Part shown: one piece after another, positions 14,207-21,085 of the stretch
Layout: the number at the start of each line of letters is the position of its first letter
How positions within the stretch are numbered: the stretch's first letter is position 1
Virus record (IMG/VR): IMGVR_UViG_3300048999_000006
Location: 1 to 31,108 of that record
Reading direction: 5' to 3' (one strand)
Source of the DNA: a virus
Length of the DNA stretch: 31,108 nt
Notes under the pieces: model-generated
The model's database searches: none
Seen by the model: only the letters and a program-made list of their open reading frames with translations
Told to the model about the DNA's origin: nothing
Translations under genes and position numbers: made by a program

Positions 14207-14546
14207 GCCGACCAGCGCCAGAGTCCTGGCGATCAAGTACGACATCATCTGGCTCAACGAGGATGAGTGGTACCAGAAGAAGTTGGACAACGATGCCATG
14301 GGCATCACCGAGCGCGACAGCGCTGTCATCTGGATGCGTCGTGACTCGACCAGCAACGAGGACTCGCTGCGGTACACGCTGCTTCACGAGATTCTCCATA
14401 CCTGTACGCAGACCACGAGGCTGGACAAGTACCTCAAGGAGGTCGAGGACCCGGAGGAGTTCTTCATCGGCCAAGTCAGCCCTCTGCTGCTACAGGTGAT
14501 GCACGACAACGCTGCTCTGATGCGGTATCTGCTCAGAGTGAACTAG
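14178..14546 (+). CDS. Small zincin-like metallopeptidase (HExxH), 122 aa
   Basis: ATG 14178 is chosen over GTG 14166 because GGAGAG lies five bases before it. The key motif is LLHEILHTC (68-76): H70, E71 and H74 form the HExxH zinc-peptidase signature. A downstream acidic helix (DPEEFFIGQVSPLLL, 91-105) could supply the third ligand. The protein is far shorter than ordinary peptidases, yet fits a class of small phage zincins. Lying between MuF and scaffold, it might process a head protein, but that is inferred; a stress-type ImmA/SprT-like role is the alternative. No signal peptide. Confidence 0.6.
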   Translation: MSGQTDKVRRPTSARVLAIKYDIIWLNEDEWYQKKLDNDAMGITERDSAVIWMRRDSTSNEDSLRYTLLHEILHTCTQTTRLDKYLKEVEDPEEFFIGQVSPLLLQVMHDNAALMRYLLRVN

Positions 14547-14576
14547 CACAGGCTGGCACACCTCGCTGTTGCCACG

Positions 14577-14603
14577 GGAACTAGGCTTTGCCCTTGTAGT
14601 TCC
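14577..14603 (+). terminator. Short hairpin in the gap before the scaffold gene
   Basis: GGAACTA (14577-14583) pairs perfectly with TAGTTCC (14597-14603) around a 13-base loop that contains most of a TAGGCTTTGCC element. It could attenuate transcription or be an RNA structure before the scaffold gene. The stem is only seven base pairs. Confidence 0.3.
14582..14587 (+). promoter_or_regulatory. Candidate -10 element (TAGGCT) before scaffold
   Basis: TAGGCTTTGCCC lies 43 bases before the GTG start of the scaffold gene, in an 83-base gap. The same core occurs before 19114 and, slightly changed, before 7216. No clear -35 box is seen. A separate promoter for the abundant head proteins would make sense. 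Confidence 0.35.
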
Positions 14604-14629
14604 GTTCATCAACAGAAGAGGAGGCCGAC

Positions 14630-15403
14630 GTGTTCAGTGGACACAGGCCGATGCCGAGCATCAAGAGTGGTTACAGCCTCAGCGATGAGGCCATCGCAGC
14701 CCTGCAGAGCGGGGACATCCAGCGCCTGATCGACAGCCGCAACACCGGGCTGATCATGATGGCCGACGATGGTGATGATGACGACGACGACGACGATGAT
14801 GACGGCGACTCCGGGGACAGCGGCTCCGGGGATGGCGACGACAAGGGTGGCAAGAACGACGACGACGACGATGCCGGCAGTGACGGTGACGACGACGACG
14901 ACGAGAAGGTCACCAAGGCAGACCTGAAGCGGGCACTCGCCCGGATGAAGGCAGCCGACAAGCGGGCCAGCGAGGCCGAGGCACGCTTGCGCAAGATCGA
15001 TGACGACAAGAAGGACGACCTCACCAAGGCCACAGATCGGGTGACCGAACTGGAGGGTGACGTCGAGGAGAAGGACAAGACCATCGGGAGTCTGAGGCTC
15101 CAGATCGCTTTCCTGTCCAGCAACAAGATCACGTGGCACAAGCCTGGGGCTGCGCTCAAACTCGCACAGAGTGAGGGTTACCTCGATGACCTGGACACGG
15201 ACACGGATGGCAACATCACGCCCAAGGCCATGGAGCAGGCGCTCGCCAAGTTGGCCAAGGACAACGACTACCTGGTCAAGCCGCGTGAAGGTGCTGGACC
15301 CTCAGGGTCCTCTGCTGGCGGACGTTCCGGCAACGGGAAGGACGACAAGCAGACCGAGGACGAGGACCGGCGCAGAGCACCGGCACTCGCACGTCGTCGC
15401 TGA
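14630..15403 (+). CDS. Capsid scaffolding protein
   Basis: GTG 14630 is preceded by AGAGGAGGCC. The 257-residue protein has no globular signature but the usual scaffold layout: an N-terminal disordered part, a long Asp-rich tract (about 46-92), a charged coiled coil (KADLKRALARMKAADKRAS and following, to about 160), and a C-terminal segment with KLAKDNDYLVK typical of phage scaffolds, ending in basic residues (RRRAPALARRR) that could contact the capsid protein. It would guide procapsid assembly and then leave. The extreme acidity of the Asp tract is unusual. Confidence 0.75.
   Translation: MFSGHRPMPSIKSGYSLSDEAIAALQSGDIQRLIDSRNTGLIMMADDGDDDDDDDDDDGDSGDSGSGDGDDKGGKNDDDDDAGSDGDDDDDEKVTKADLKRALARMKAADKRASEAEARLRKIDDDKKDDLTKATDRVTELEGDVEEKDKTIGSLRLQIAFLSSNKITWHKPGAALKLAQSEGYLDDLDTDTDGNITPKAMEQALAKLAKDNDYLVKPREGAGPSGSSAGGRSGNGKDDKQTEDEDRRRAPALARRR
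14767..14907 (+). repeat. Low-complexity GAC/GAT repeat encoding Asp tracts
   Basis: Two runs of GAY codons (about 14773-14806 and 14856-14907) are separated by a Ser/Gly/Lys linker. They code for the Asp-rich part of the scaffold. Replication slippage could change the length of these runs between relatives. Confidence 0.7.
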
Positions 15404-15442
15404 TCGCACTCGCAACATCCACATCAACCAAGGAGACTGAGC

Positions 15443-15829
15443 ATGGCTCGCTTCGACAAGGTGGACCCCAAGGATGGGTCCTTCCGCGTCAAGTTGGGGT
15501 TCGCTGTGGTCGCCGCTGACGTGGGCAAGGTCATCCCCATCGACATCACTGGAGCCGGTCTGGCTGCGCGAGCAGCCGCCAACTCCGTTGCGTGTCGTGG
15601 TGTGATCTGCCCCACGGCTCCGACGCCCCAGGGTGATCCCATCGACTGCATGACGGATGGTGAGATCGTTGACGTGAACCTCGTCAACACCGATGTCACC
15701 GGTGCCGTCGCAGGCGCGGACATCAAGGCAGGCGCTGCCGGAACCGTCGATGCCGCTGGGACTGGAAAGTCCATCGGCTGGATGGTCGAGAACTGGCGCC
15801 TGATCGTTCGGCTCGGAAGGGGTACCTGA
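15443..15829 (+). CDS. Probable head decoration protein
   Basis: AAGGAGACTGAGC precedes ATG 15443. The 128-residue protein is small, beta-rich and Gly/Ala/Val-rich. It has the sequence flow of capsid decoration or DUF2190-like proteins: a DCMTDGEIVDV strand, a Gly/Ala-rich turn (AGADIKAGAAGTVDAAG), and a final GWMVENWRLIVRLG. It sits directly before the major capsid gene with a one-base gap, the usual place for such proteins. It would stabilise the capsid surface. Confidence 0.65.
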   Translation: MARFDKVDPKDGSFRVKLGFAVVAADVGKVIPIDITGAGLAARAAANSVACRGVICPTAPTPQGDPIDCMTDGEIVDVNLVNTDVTGAVAGADIKAGAAGTVDAAGTGKSIGWMVENWRLIVRLGRGT

Positions 15830-15830
15830 G

Positions 15831-17096
15831 ATGGGTAACCTGATGACTGCGCGCAAGAGCGCGTTCGGTGGAGACTTCCTCCACCAGCCTGCGCTCACCA
15901 TGCTGGATCGCAAGGGTGGACTGCTCCCTCGCATCGCCGGCATGGACGAGCACATCGATCCCGCCGAACTGGGCATCATCCTGGGTGTGGCTGGTGGTGA
16001 CCGTGGCTTCCACGCTGCGGCCGACATCGTCACGCAGACCCAGGACGGGATGGACATCAACACCCTGTGGGACACGTACCAGCGCTGGCTGGACTCGTGG
16101 AACTCCGCACGGGAGACGTTGGTCAACTTCTTCACCTACAACACCACCGCTTCCTTCGAGAACGTGTGGCAGGGTGGAAGCCAGGCCGACTTCGAGGACG
16201 CCACTGAGTTCGGTGAGCCGGTGGGCGCACGCCCGACCAGCACGCCGGCAGTCATGGGCTTCCCCTTCAAGTGGAGCGACCTGGCTGGCCGCTTCACCTG
16301 GCAGTTCCTTGCGAACGCTCCGGCTTCGCAGGTGGACTCGTTCGCCAACATGGCGATGGAGGCCGACAGCCGCCTGGTGTTCCTCCGGGTGATGCGCGCG
16401 CTGTTCAGCAACGTGCGTGGGGTCAACAAGGAAGGTCAGACCACGTTCCCGTTCTACAGCGGCGTGGCCGGCGACAAGCCTCCGACCTACAAGATGACCG
16501 TGTTCGCCGACTCGCACAACCATTTCGTGACCAGTGGCACGGCCACGGTGACGCCTGCGAACCTGGAGGCCCTCATCGGCCTGCTGGAGGAGCACGGCTA
16601 CACCAAGGCCAACGGTTACGACTCGGTGGTGCTGGTGAACAAGGCGCAGGGCAACACCATCCGCAACTTCCGGTCGGTGGCCAACGGTGGCACCGGTCTG
16701 TACGACTTTGTCGTTGCGCAGGGTGCTCCCTCGTTCCTCATCCCCACCACGATGGTCACCGAGGGTGGACGCCCGCCGGCAACCGTCAACGGTCTGACCG
16801 TCATCGGGTCCTACGGCGACGCGACCATCATCCAGGAGGACTACATCCCTGCTGGCTACATGGTCGCCATCGTCACCGGTGGTGAGCAGAACCTGTCCAA
16901 CCCGCTCGCGTTCCGCGAGCACCCGACGGCCACTCTGCGTGGTCTGCGGTTGGTCAAGGGTCGCAACCCTGACTACCCGCTGATTGACTCCTTCTACATC
17001 CGTGGATGTGGTGTGGGGGTCCGTCATCGTGGTGCTGGTGCCGTGATGCAGGTGTCCACCAACCCGACGTACGCCATCCCGGCGCAGTACGTCTGA
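15831..17096 (+). CDS. Major capsid protein
   Basis: The 421-residue protein follows scaffold and decoration genes and is followed by connectors, the standard place for an HK97-fold capsid protein. Its start follows the previous stop by one base with AAGGGG upstream. The first 80 residues form an extended helical arm, and a long central alpha/beta region has Trp-rich strands (WDTYQRWLDSWNSARE). The C-terminal half contains a VVLVNKAQGNTIRNF strand-helix element and GYMVAIVTGGEQNLSNPL. A specific HK97 crosslinking pair cannot be judged from sequence alone. Confidence 0.85.
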   Translation: MGNLMTARKSAFGGDFLHQPALTMLDRKGGLLPRIAGMDEHIDPAELGIILGVAGGDRGFHAAADIVTQTQDGMDINTLWDTYQRWLDSWNSARETLVNFFTYNTTASFENVWQGGSQADFEDATEFGEPVGARPTSTPAVMGFPFKWSDLAGRFTWQFLANAPASQVDSFANMAMEADSRLVFLRVMRALFSNVRGVNKEGQTTFPFYSGVAGDKPPTYKMTVFADSHNHFVTSGTATVTPANLEALIGLLEEHGYTKANGYDSVVLVNKAQGNTIRNFRSVANGGTGLYDFVVAQGAPSFLIPTTMVTEGGRPPATVNGLTVIGSYGDATIIQEDYIPAGYMVAIVTGGEQNLSNPLAFREHPTATLRGLRLVKGRNPDYPLIDSFYIRGCGVGVRHRGAGAVMQVSTNPTYAIPAQYV

Positions 17097-17111
17097 GGGG
17101 AGTGACTCAAC

Positions 17112-17468
17112 ATGGCGCTTGATCGCGTTCTGAGCAACCCGCTCACCGAGGATGAGGCCAACAGCCTCACCAGCGAGGAGAAGGAGTGGCTCAAGGCATG
17201 GAACCGTGCAGGTGAGATTCCTGGCGAGGACGGCCCTGAGGTGCTCGACCCTCTCGACCCCAACGGAGTGAACAAGGCAGCCCGCGAGGCTCTGGCTGGT
17301 GCTGATTCCGATCAGTACACGGACATGAGCAACGAGGACCTGCAGGACGAACTCCGCAAGCGGGAACTCCCGGTGAGTGGCAACAAGGCGGACCTCCAGG
17401 CCCGTCTCCGTGAGGACGACGCCAACAACGCCGGCAGCGGCGAGGCTGGTGGCTCCAACCCGGAGTGA
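17112..17468 (+). CDS. SAP-domain protein downstream of the capsid gene, 118 aa
   Basis: Residues about 70-101 (YTDMSNEDLQDELRKRELPV followed by SGNKADLQARLRED) match the helix-turn-helix SAP motif, which usually binds nucleic acids. The first 65 residues are acidic and partly disordered, with a Trp-containing helix (EEKEWLKAWNRAGEI). The tail is Gly/Asn rich. Small SAP or Rho-N-like proteins right after the capsid gene are a recurring feature of actinobacterial siphophages. The role in the head is unknown. It is the last gene before a strong terminator. Confidence 0.65.
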   Translation: MALDRVLSNPLTEDEANSLTSEEKEWLKAWNRAGEIPGEDGPEVLDPLDPNGVNKAAREALAGADSDQYTDMSNEDLQDELRKRELPVSGNKADLQARLREDDANNAGSGEAGGSNPE

Positions 17469-17484
17469 CCTCACCACCCCGAGC

Positions 17485-17528
17485 GAACCACCCCTGGCTC
17501 TCCAACCACTCTGGGCCAGGGGTGGTTC
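17485..17528 (+). terminator. Perfect 14-bp stem-loop after the head operon
   Basis: GAACCACCCCTGGC (17485-17498) is the exact reverse complement of GCCAGGGGTGGTTC (17515-17528), with a 16-base loop. It lies 16 bases after the stop of the SAP gene. There is no U-tract, as is common for terminators in high-GC actinobacteria. It would lower readthrough from the capsid gene into the tail genes. Confidence 0.7.
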
Positions 17529-17545
17529 CGCATCACGTGGCCAAC

Positions 17546-17551
17546 TAGACT
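17546..17551 (+). promoter_or_regulatory. Candidate -10 element (TAGACT) before the connector genes
   Basis: TAGACT lies 18 bases beyond the 14-bp hairpin and 31 bases before the next start codon, where a new promoter would be needed if the hairpin terminates. No convincing -35 box is present. Confidence 0.35.
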
Positions 17552-17581
17552 CATGACGTTGGCACAACCCCAGGAGGAGAC

Positions 17582-17926
17582 ATGGCTTCACCCGAGCAGA
17601 TCGCTGACCTGCGCAGGATGATCAGCGAGCCCGACGACGCAGACCCTTGGACCGACATCGTCCTTGGCGGACTGATCGATGCCGCAGCCGGTGACCTGAA
17701 CACCGTCGCTGCCGATGTCTGGCAGGAGAAGGCATCGACGTACAGCGAGATGGTTGACATCTCGGAGGCAGGGTCGTCACGCAAGAACAGTCAACTGATG
17801 GGCAACGCCTTGAAGATGGCTGAGTTCTTCAGCGGCAAGGCAGAGTCAGCGGCTCCGGTCCCTGGCGTTGATCTGCCGACCACCAGCCCCATCGTCCGGC
17901 CCACCTCAGTCGGTCAGGTGCTGTGA
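17582..17926 (+). CDS. Head-tail connector (adaptor) protein
   Basis: The ATG at 17582 has CAGGAGGAGA upstream. The 114-residue mostly helical protein begins with ADLRRMISEPDDADPWTD, followed by a short helix (IVLGGLIDAAAGDLNTVAADVW), as in HK97 gp6/SPP1 gp15-type adaptors that bind the portal ring. Position, size and order before a stopper protein agree with this. The next gene starts in its stop codon. Confidence 0.75.
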   Translation: MASPEQIADLRRMISEPDDADPWTDIVLGGLIDAAAGDLNTVAADVWQEKASTYSEMVDISEAGSSRKNSQLMGNALKMAEFFSGKAESAAPVPGVDLPTTSPIVRPTSVGQVL

Positions 17927-18285
17927 TGGAGGACCGAGAGTTGGCCGTGCTGCGGAAGCAGACCGCAGCGTTCATCAGGGACAACCCGGTCACCATCACG
18001 CTGAACCGCAACGTACGCACTCCCAACGGCAAGGGTGGGTTCACGGTCACGCCGACCCCACAGGACCCGCAGACCTTCCGCAAGGTGCCGGTGAACGCTG
18101 GCCAGACGCAGACACGCAACATCGATGGCGTCGAGGTCCAGCCCAAGTTCGTGCTCATCGGCCCGTACGACGCAGACGTGACCAACGACGACACGTTCAT
18201 CATCGACGGCCACAACTACAACGTTGACTTCGTGCGTGACGACCACAGGTATGAGACCTGGGTGGAGGCGACATACGTTGGCTAG
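17926..18285 (+). CDS. Head-tail stopper (head closure) protein
   Basis: ATG 17926 (TGATG overlap) is used; GTG 17923 would add one Met. The roughly 120-residue protein is beta rich after an N-terminal helix. It has VTITLNRNVRTPNGKGGF, a PQTFRKVPVN segment and the C-terminal FIIDGHNYNVDFVRDD followed by YETWVEATYVG, features of SPP1 gp16-like closure proteins. It would sit below the adaptor and hold DNA until the tail attaches. Confidence 0.75.
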   Translation: MEDRELAVLRKQTAAFIRDNPVTITLNRNVRTPNGKGGFTVTPTPQDPQTFRKVPVNAGQTQTRNIDGVEVQPKFVLIGPYDADVTNDDTFIIDGHNYNVDFVRDDHRYETWVEATYVG

Positions 18286-18643
18286 CAGCGCTGGTGGTGG
18301 GGCTGAGATCAAGTGGAGCGGTGACCTCCACGACAAGTTGAACCAGTTCGGACCTCGTGTGAAGCGCGCCATGGTGACGGCTGCCAAGTACATCGAGCCC
18401 CAGGCACTTGCGTACATGCGTGACAACGCTCCGTGGACTGACCAGACCGGCAACGCCCGTGCGGGCCTGAACGTCGAGACTGAGGTCAAGACCAACCAGG
18501 TCACGATGTACCTGTACCACCAGGTGCCGTACGGTCCCTGGCTTGAGTTGCGTTGGTCAGGCAAGTACCAGATCATCAACCCAACCATCGAGGTGTTCGC
18601 CCCACAGTTGATCCAACTTGTGGCTGACCTCGCGTTCGACTGA
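18278..18643 (+). CDS. Neck protein, HK97 gp10-like
   Basis: No ATG or GTG is available in a sensible place, so TTG 18278, overlapping the previous stop with GGAGG about ten bases upstream, is taken as the start (121 residues). The protein has a KRAMVTAAKYIEPQALAYMR helix, then APWTDQTGNARAGL and a strand set ending in YHQVPYGPWLELRW, typical of HK97 gp10-type tail-completion proteins. It would help join tail to head. Confidence 0.7.
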   Translation: MASSAGGGAEIKWSGDLHDKLNQFGPRVKRAMVTAAKYIEPQALAYMRDNAPWTDQTGNARAGLNVETEVKTNQVTMYLYHQVPYGPWLELRWSGKYQIINPTIEVFAPQLIQLVADLAFD

Positions 18644-18653
18644 GGAGACGACG

Positions 18654-19067
18654 ATGTGCCGACAGTTCATGTACGACGCAGTCATGGCCTGCCCCAAGGC
18701 CAGCGACCCGTTCGGTGAGCGCGTGTTCGCTCCAGGAGGGGCAGAGGGGCCTGGCGGTGAGGGTGACTCGCCTGACCGTCCGTTCGTGATGATCAGGGCT
18801 GCGACGAACCAGCCCGGCATCCGAGGAGGAGCGCCCAAGCAGCAGAGGTTCCAGGTGTACGTACACGACACTCCTGGTGATACGACCAACATCGATGACC
18901 TCCAGAAGGAGTTGGAGGACACCGTGCCTGGGCAGGCGCCTGTGGCCAACGCAGAGGGCTGGATCATGGACTGCGTGTGGGAGGACACAAGCGGGGATGG
19001 GTTCGATGATCACTACGGCACGACCGTCCGTTATGTCACATTCCTCGTCACGTGGCGACCTGTCTAG
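18654..19067 (+). CDS. Tail terminator protein
   Basis: GAGGAG precedes ATG 18654; the longer in-frame ORF from ATG 18618 would overlap the previous gene without a binding site. The 137-residue protein has an alpha/beta pattern with FVMIRAATNQPG, QRFQVYVHDTPGD, a helix DDLQKELEDTVPG and the closing strand TVRYVTFLVTWRPV, as expected for the tail terminator that caps the tail tube and binds the neck. Size and order before the tube protein agree. Confidence 0.65.
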   Translation: MCRQFMYDAVMACPKASDPFGERVFAPGGAEGPGGEGDSPDRPFVMIRAATNQPGIRGGAPKQQRFQVYVHDTPGDTTNIDDLQKELEDTVPGQAPVANAEGWIMDCVWEDTSGDGFDDHYGTTVRYVTFLVTWRPV

Positions 19068-19084
19068 CCTGGTGTGTCAGTAGG

Positions 19085-19090
19085 TAGGCT
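19085..19090 (+). promoter_or_regulatory. Candidate -10 element (TAGGCT) in the gap before the tail-tube block
   Basis: TAGGTAGGCTTGCCCGTT lies just before the binding site AAAGGAGG of the gene at 19114. The core TAGGCTTGCC matches elements at 14582 and, loosely, 7150. A transcript starting here would have a very short leader. No -35 box is clear, so it may be another type of signal. Confidence 0.35.
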
Positions 19091-19113
19091 TGCCCGTTGA
19101 AAGGAGGCTGACA

Positions 19114-19503
19114 ATGGCCAAGGTACGTGTGTACTACAAGGGTCTGAGTGACGTCCGCATCATCCACGCGGATCACCTCAAGGATGCTCACGGCATCGAG
19201 GTGTCACAGGACCTGGTCTGGGACAAGATCGGCAAGGCCAATGGTGGCGTGCTGGACTTCCCTCGGCTCGCCATGAACATCGACGCACCTGATGAACTGA
19301 TCGCGGTTCTCCGCAAGGAGCACACCTTCACGATCAGCGAGATCAAGGACGACGGTGAAGTGGGCGAGGACATCGTGACCGGTCAGGTCATCGATGAGGG
19401 AACCATCGCTGCCAAGGTGGTCGATGAGACCACCGGCCAGACGACCGAGAACGACACTCCCGGCGAGCCTGCTGCCAAGGGCAAGACCGCCAAGAAGGGC
19501 TGA
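19114..19503 (+). CDS. Hypothetical protein in the tail block, 129 aa
   Basis: AAAGGAGG sits close to ATG 19114. The first 70 residues (VRVYYKGLSDVRIIHADHL and following) appear to be a small alpha/beta domain. The rest is acidic and Thr rich, then turns basic at the end (KGKTAKKG). It lies between the tail terminator and tube genes, so it is probably a virion or assembly protein, but no family is recognised. Confidence 0.6.
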   Translation: MAKVRVYYKGLSDVRIIHADHLKDAHGIEVSQDLVWDKIGKANGGVLDFPRLAMNIDAPDELIAVLRKEHTFTISEIKDDGEVGEDIVTGQVIDEGTIAAKVVDETTGQTTENDTPGEPAAKGKTAKKG

Positions 19504-19506
19504 TCC

Positions 19507-19743
19507 ATGGAACTGCGCTGCCGCCACAAACTCCACGGAGTCGTCAACGACGGCCTGCTGGAGTTCAAGTGTGGCAGTTCGTTCTGTGGAGCAGGTTCGG
19601 GTGTCGTGGTGATCCATCAGTTCGATCCGATCACAGGTCAACTGGTGAACACCAAGCGGTACAAGGACACGCCGATCATCAACAACAACACGGAAGGAGC
19701 CAGGGATGCCCTGGGACACAGGACTGCCATACGGTCTGCGTGA
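19507..19743 (+). CDS. Small zinc-ribbon-like protein, 78 aa
   Basis: ATG 19507 follows the previous stop by three bases. The first 40 residues contain LRCRHKLHG and FKCGSSFCGAG, giving C5, C22, C27 and His residues for a zinc ribbon. This resembles in outline the small Com-like fingers of phages, though only three Cys are present. The C-terminus is unremarkable. It overlaps the tail-tube gene by 38 bases. Function unknown; it recurs in this place in many actinobacterial siphophages, as I recall. Confidence 0.55.
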   Translation: MELRCRHKLHGVVNDGLLEFKCGSSFCGAGSGVVVIHQFDPITGQLVNTKRYKDTPIINNNTEGARDALGHRTAIRSA

Positions 19744-20254
19744 CGCGCGTCTGACGCCGTACACGGACACCGGAGGCGTCACGCTGGGAACCAGCGCTGA
19801 CAATCCTGTCGCACGTTCCATGACCTTCAGCGAGGCTGAGGACTTCGAGGAACTGCGGGGTGACGACAAGGTCGTGGCCCTGCGCGGCAAGGGTGCGTCG
19901 GTGGACTGGGAGATGGAGCACGGTGGCATCGCTCTGTCTCAGTACAAGGTCATGGCTGGTGGCGTTGTCACCACGACCGGCACCACGCCGGCACAGGTCA
20001 CGACCTTCACCAAGAAGGTGACCGATGCGAAGCCGTACTTCAAGGCTGAGGGTCAGGCCATCTCGGACCAGGGTGGAGACTTCCACGTGGTCCTGTACAA
20101 GTGTCGTGCCAGCAACTCGCTTGAGGGCGAACTTGCTGACGGCGCGTTCTGGCTGACCAAGGCGAGCGGTGCGTGCCTGCCCTCGACCATCGTGGCCAAG
20201 GCCGACGTTCTGTACGACTTCATCCTCAACGAGACGGTCACGCCGATCACCTGA
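19706..20254 (+). CDS. Major tail (tube) protein
   Basis: CGGAAGGAGCCAGG precedes ATG 19706. The 182-residue protein is beta rich with Thr/Gly-rich strands (LTPYTDTGGVTLGTSADNPV) and strand-helix-strand units (TFSEAEDFEELRGDDKVVAL). It is followed by the two chaperones and the tape measure, which fixes its role as the tube subunit of a long non-contractile tail. No added Ig-like domain is visible. Confidence 0.8.
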   Translation: MPWDTGLPYGLRDARLTPYTDTGGVTLGTSADNPVARSMTFSEAEDFEELRGDDKVVALRGKGASVDWEMEHGGIALSQYKVMAGGVVTTTGTTPAQVTTFTKKVTDAKPYFKAEGQAISDQGGDFHVVLYKCRASNSLEGELADGAFWLTKASGACLPSTIVAKADVLYDFILNETVTPIT

Positions 20255-20292
20255 TCGACTGGCACCAACCATCGGAGTCCAAGGAGACCAGC

Positions 20293-20856
20293 ATGGCTAC
20301 CAAGGCAAGTGCATGGAAGAGCAAGAGCAAGACCCGAGACGAGACCATCCAGTTGCCGTCTGGCAACGAGTGCCTTGTCCGGCCCATCAAGCCTGAGGCG
20401 TTCCTTGAGAGCGGCATGATCCCAGACGCGCTGTCGTCGATGGTCATGAAGGCTGTCAACAGCAAGAAGGGCCTGCCTCCGAGCAAGGTCCAGGAGTTGG
20501 CGAACGACCCCAAGAAGTTGGCTGCGGCCATGGAGTTGTTCGACCGAGCGCTGGTGTACTGCGTCATCGAGCCTCCCGTGGAGATGGCGCCTGCGTGCGA
20601 GAAGGAGGGCTGCGGGGAGTCCTACACCGGTGGTGACGCAGTCCACGTGGATCGCAAGCACAAGGACTACCACAAGTACGTGGAGGGTGAGCGCGACCCG
20701 GATGTCCTGTACGCAGACGTTGTCGACATGGAGGACAAGATGCACATCTTCCAGTGGGCTGTTGGAGGCGTCGGCGACGTTGCCAAGTTTCGTGGAGAAC
20801 TCCAGTCAACTATGGATGCTGTGGACACAGGCGACGGAGTTCAAGACTCGGCCTAG
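20293..20856 (+). CDS. Tail assembly chaperone (G-type, unshifted product)
   Basis: CCAAGGAGACCAGC lies before ATG 20293. The 187-residue protein has the layout of siphophage G proteins: an N-terminal beta part (TIQLPSGNECLVRPIKPEAF), a helical middle, and a small Cys/His segment (ACEKEGCGESYTGGDAVHVD) before KMHIFQWAVGG. It ends at TAG 20854-20856 after DGVQDSA. It coats the tape measure during tail assembly. A second, longer product is made if ribosomes shift frame near 20790. Confidence 0.8.
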   Translation: MATKASAWKSKSKTRDETIQLPSGNECLVRPIKPEAFLESGMIPDALSSMVMKAVNSKKGLPPSKVQELANDPKKLAAAMELFDRALVYCVIEPPVEMAPACEKEGCGESYTGGDAVHVDRKHKDYHKYVEGERDPDVLYADVVDMEDKMHIFQWAVGGVGDVAKFRGELQSTMDAVDTGDGVQDSA

Positions 20857-21085
20857 CACCCTGCTTGGCGTGACTGATGAGTACGCTGCGTACTGCATCG
20901 ACCAGTCGGTGTACACGTTCGGGTCAGCGCTCCAGCACGCGCTTGAAGAAGTGGAAGGCAAGACCAAGGAGGAGATCAAGAGGAAGCGTGTGCGCATCAT
21001 CACCAGGTGGCTTGGTGGCGAACAGCAGTACCGCAACCCGATGGCTCCGACTGCTACACGCGCCGAACTTGAAGGAGTTCACTGA
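20293..21085 (+). CDS. Tail assembly chaperone, frameshifted (GT-type) product
   Basis: A second ORF in the +1 frame is open from before 20630 to TGA at 21083-21085 and overlaps the next start (TGATG). Its distinctive part, TEFKTRPSTLLGVTDEYAAY followed by CIDQSVYTFG, is the typical T domain of siphophage chaperones and lacks its own credible start. If the shift occurs at TTT 20788-20790, the fusion is 166 residues from the first frame plus 97 from the second, 263 in total. The T domain is thought to bind the tail tube protein. The exact slip position is inferred; the need for a +1 (or -2) shift is read directly from the frames. Confidence 0.75.
20788..20791 (+). other. Candidate +1 ribosomal frameshift site (TTT C)
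   Basis: In the G frame this reads AAG TTT CGT. The tRNA-Phe on TTT can re-pair one base downstream with TTC, which puts the ribosome in the T frame at GTG 20792. The UUU_CGU arrangement is the same as the influenza PA-X +1 motif. Phe is nearly always TTC in this phage, so TTT is a rare codon here. Confidence 0.5.

Noticed and set aside
20816-21085. Independent translation start for the T-type chaperone at ATG 20816
   Set aside because: There is no ribosome binding site near it, and siphophage T domains are normally made by frameshifting from the G gene.
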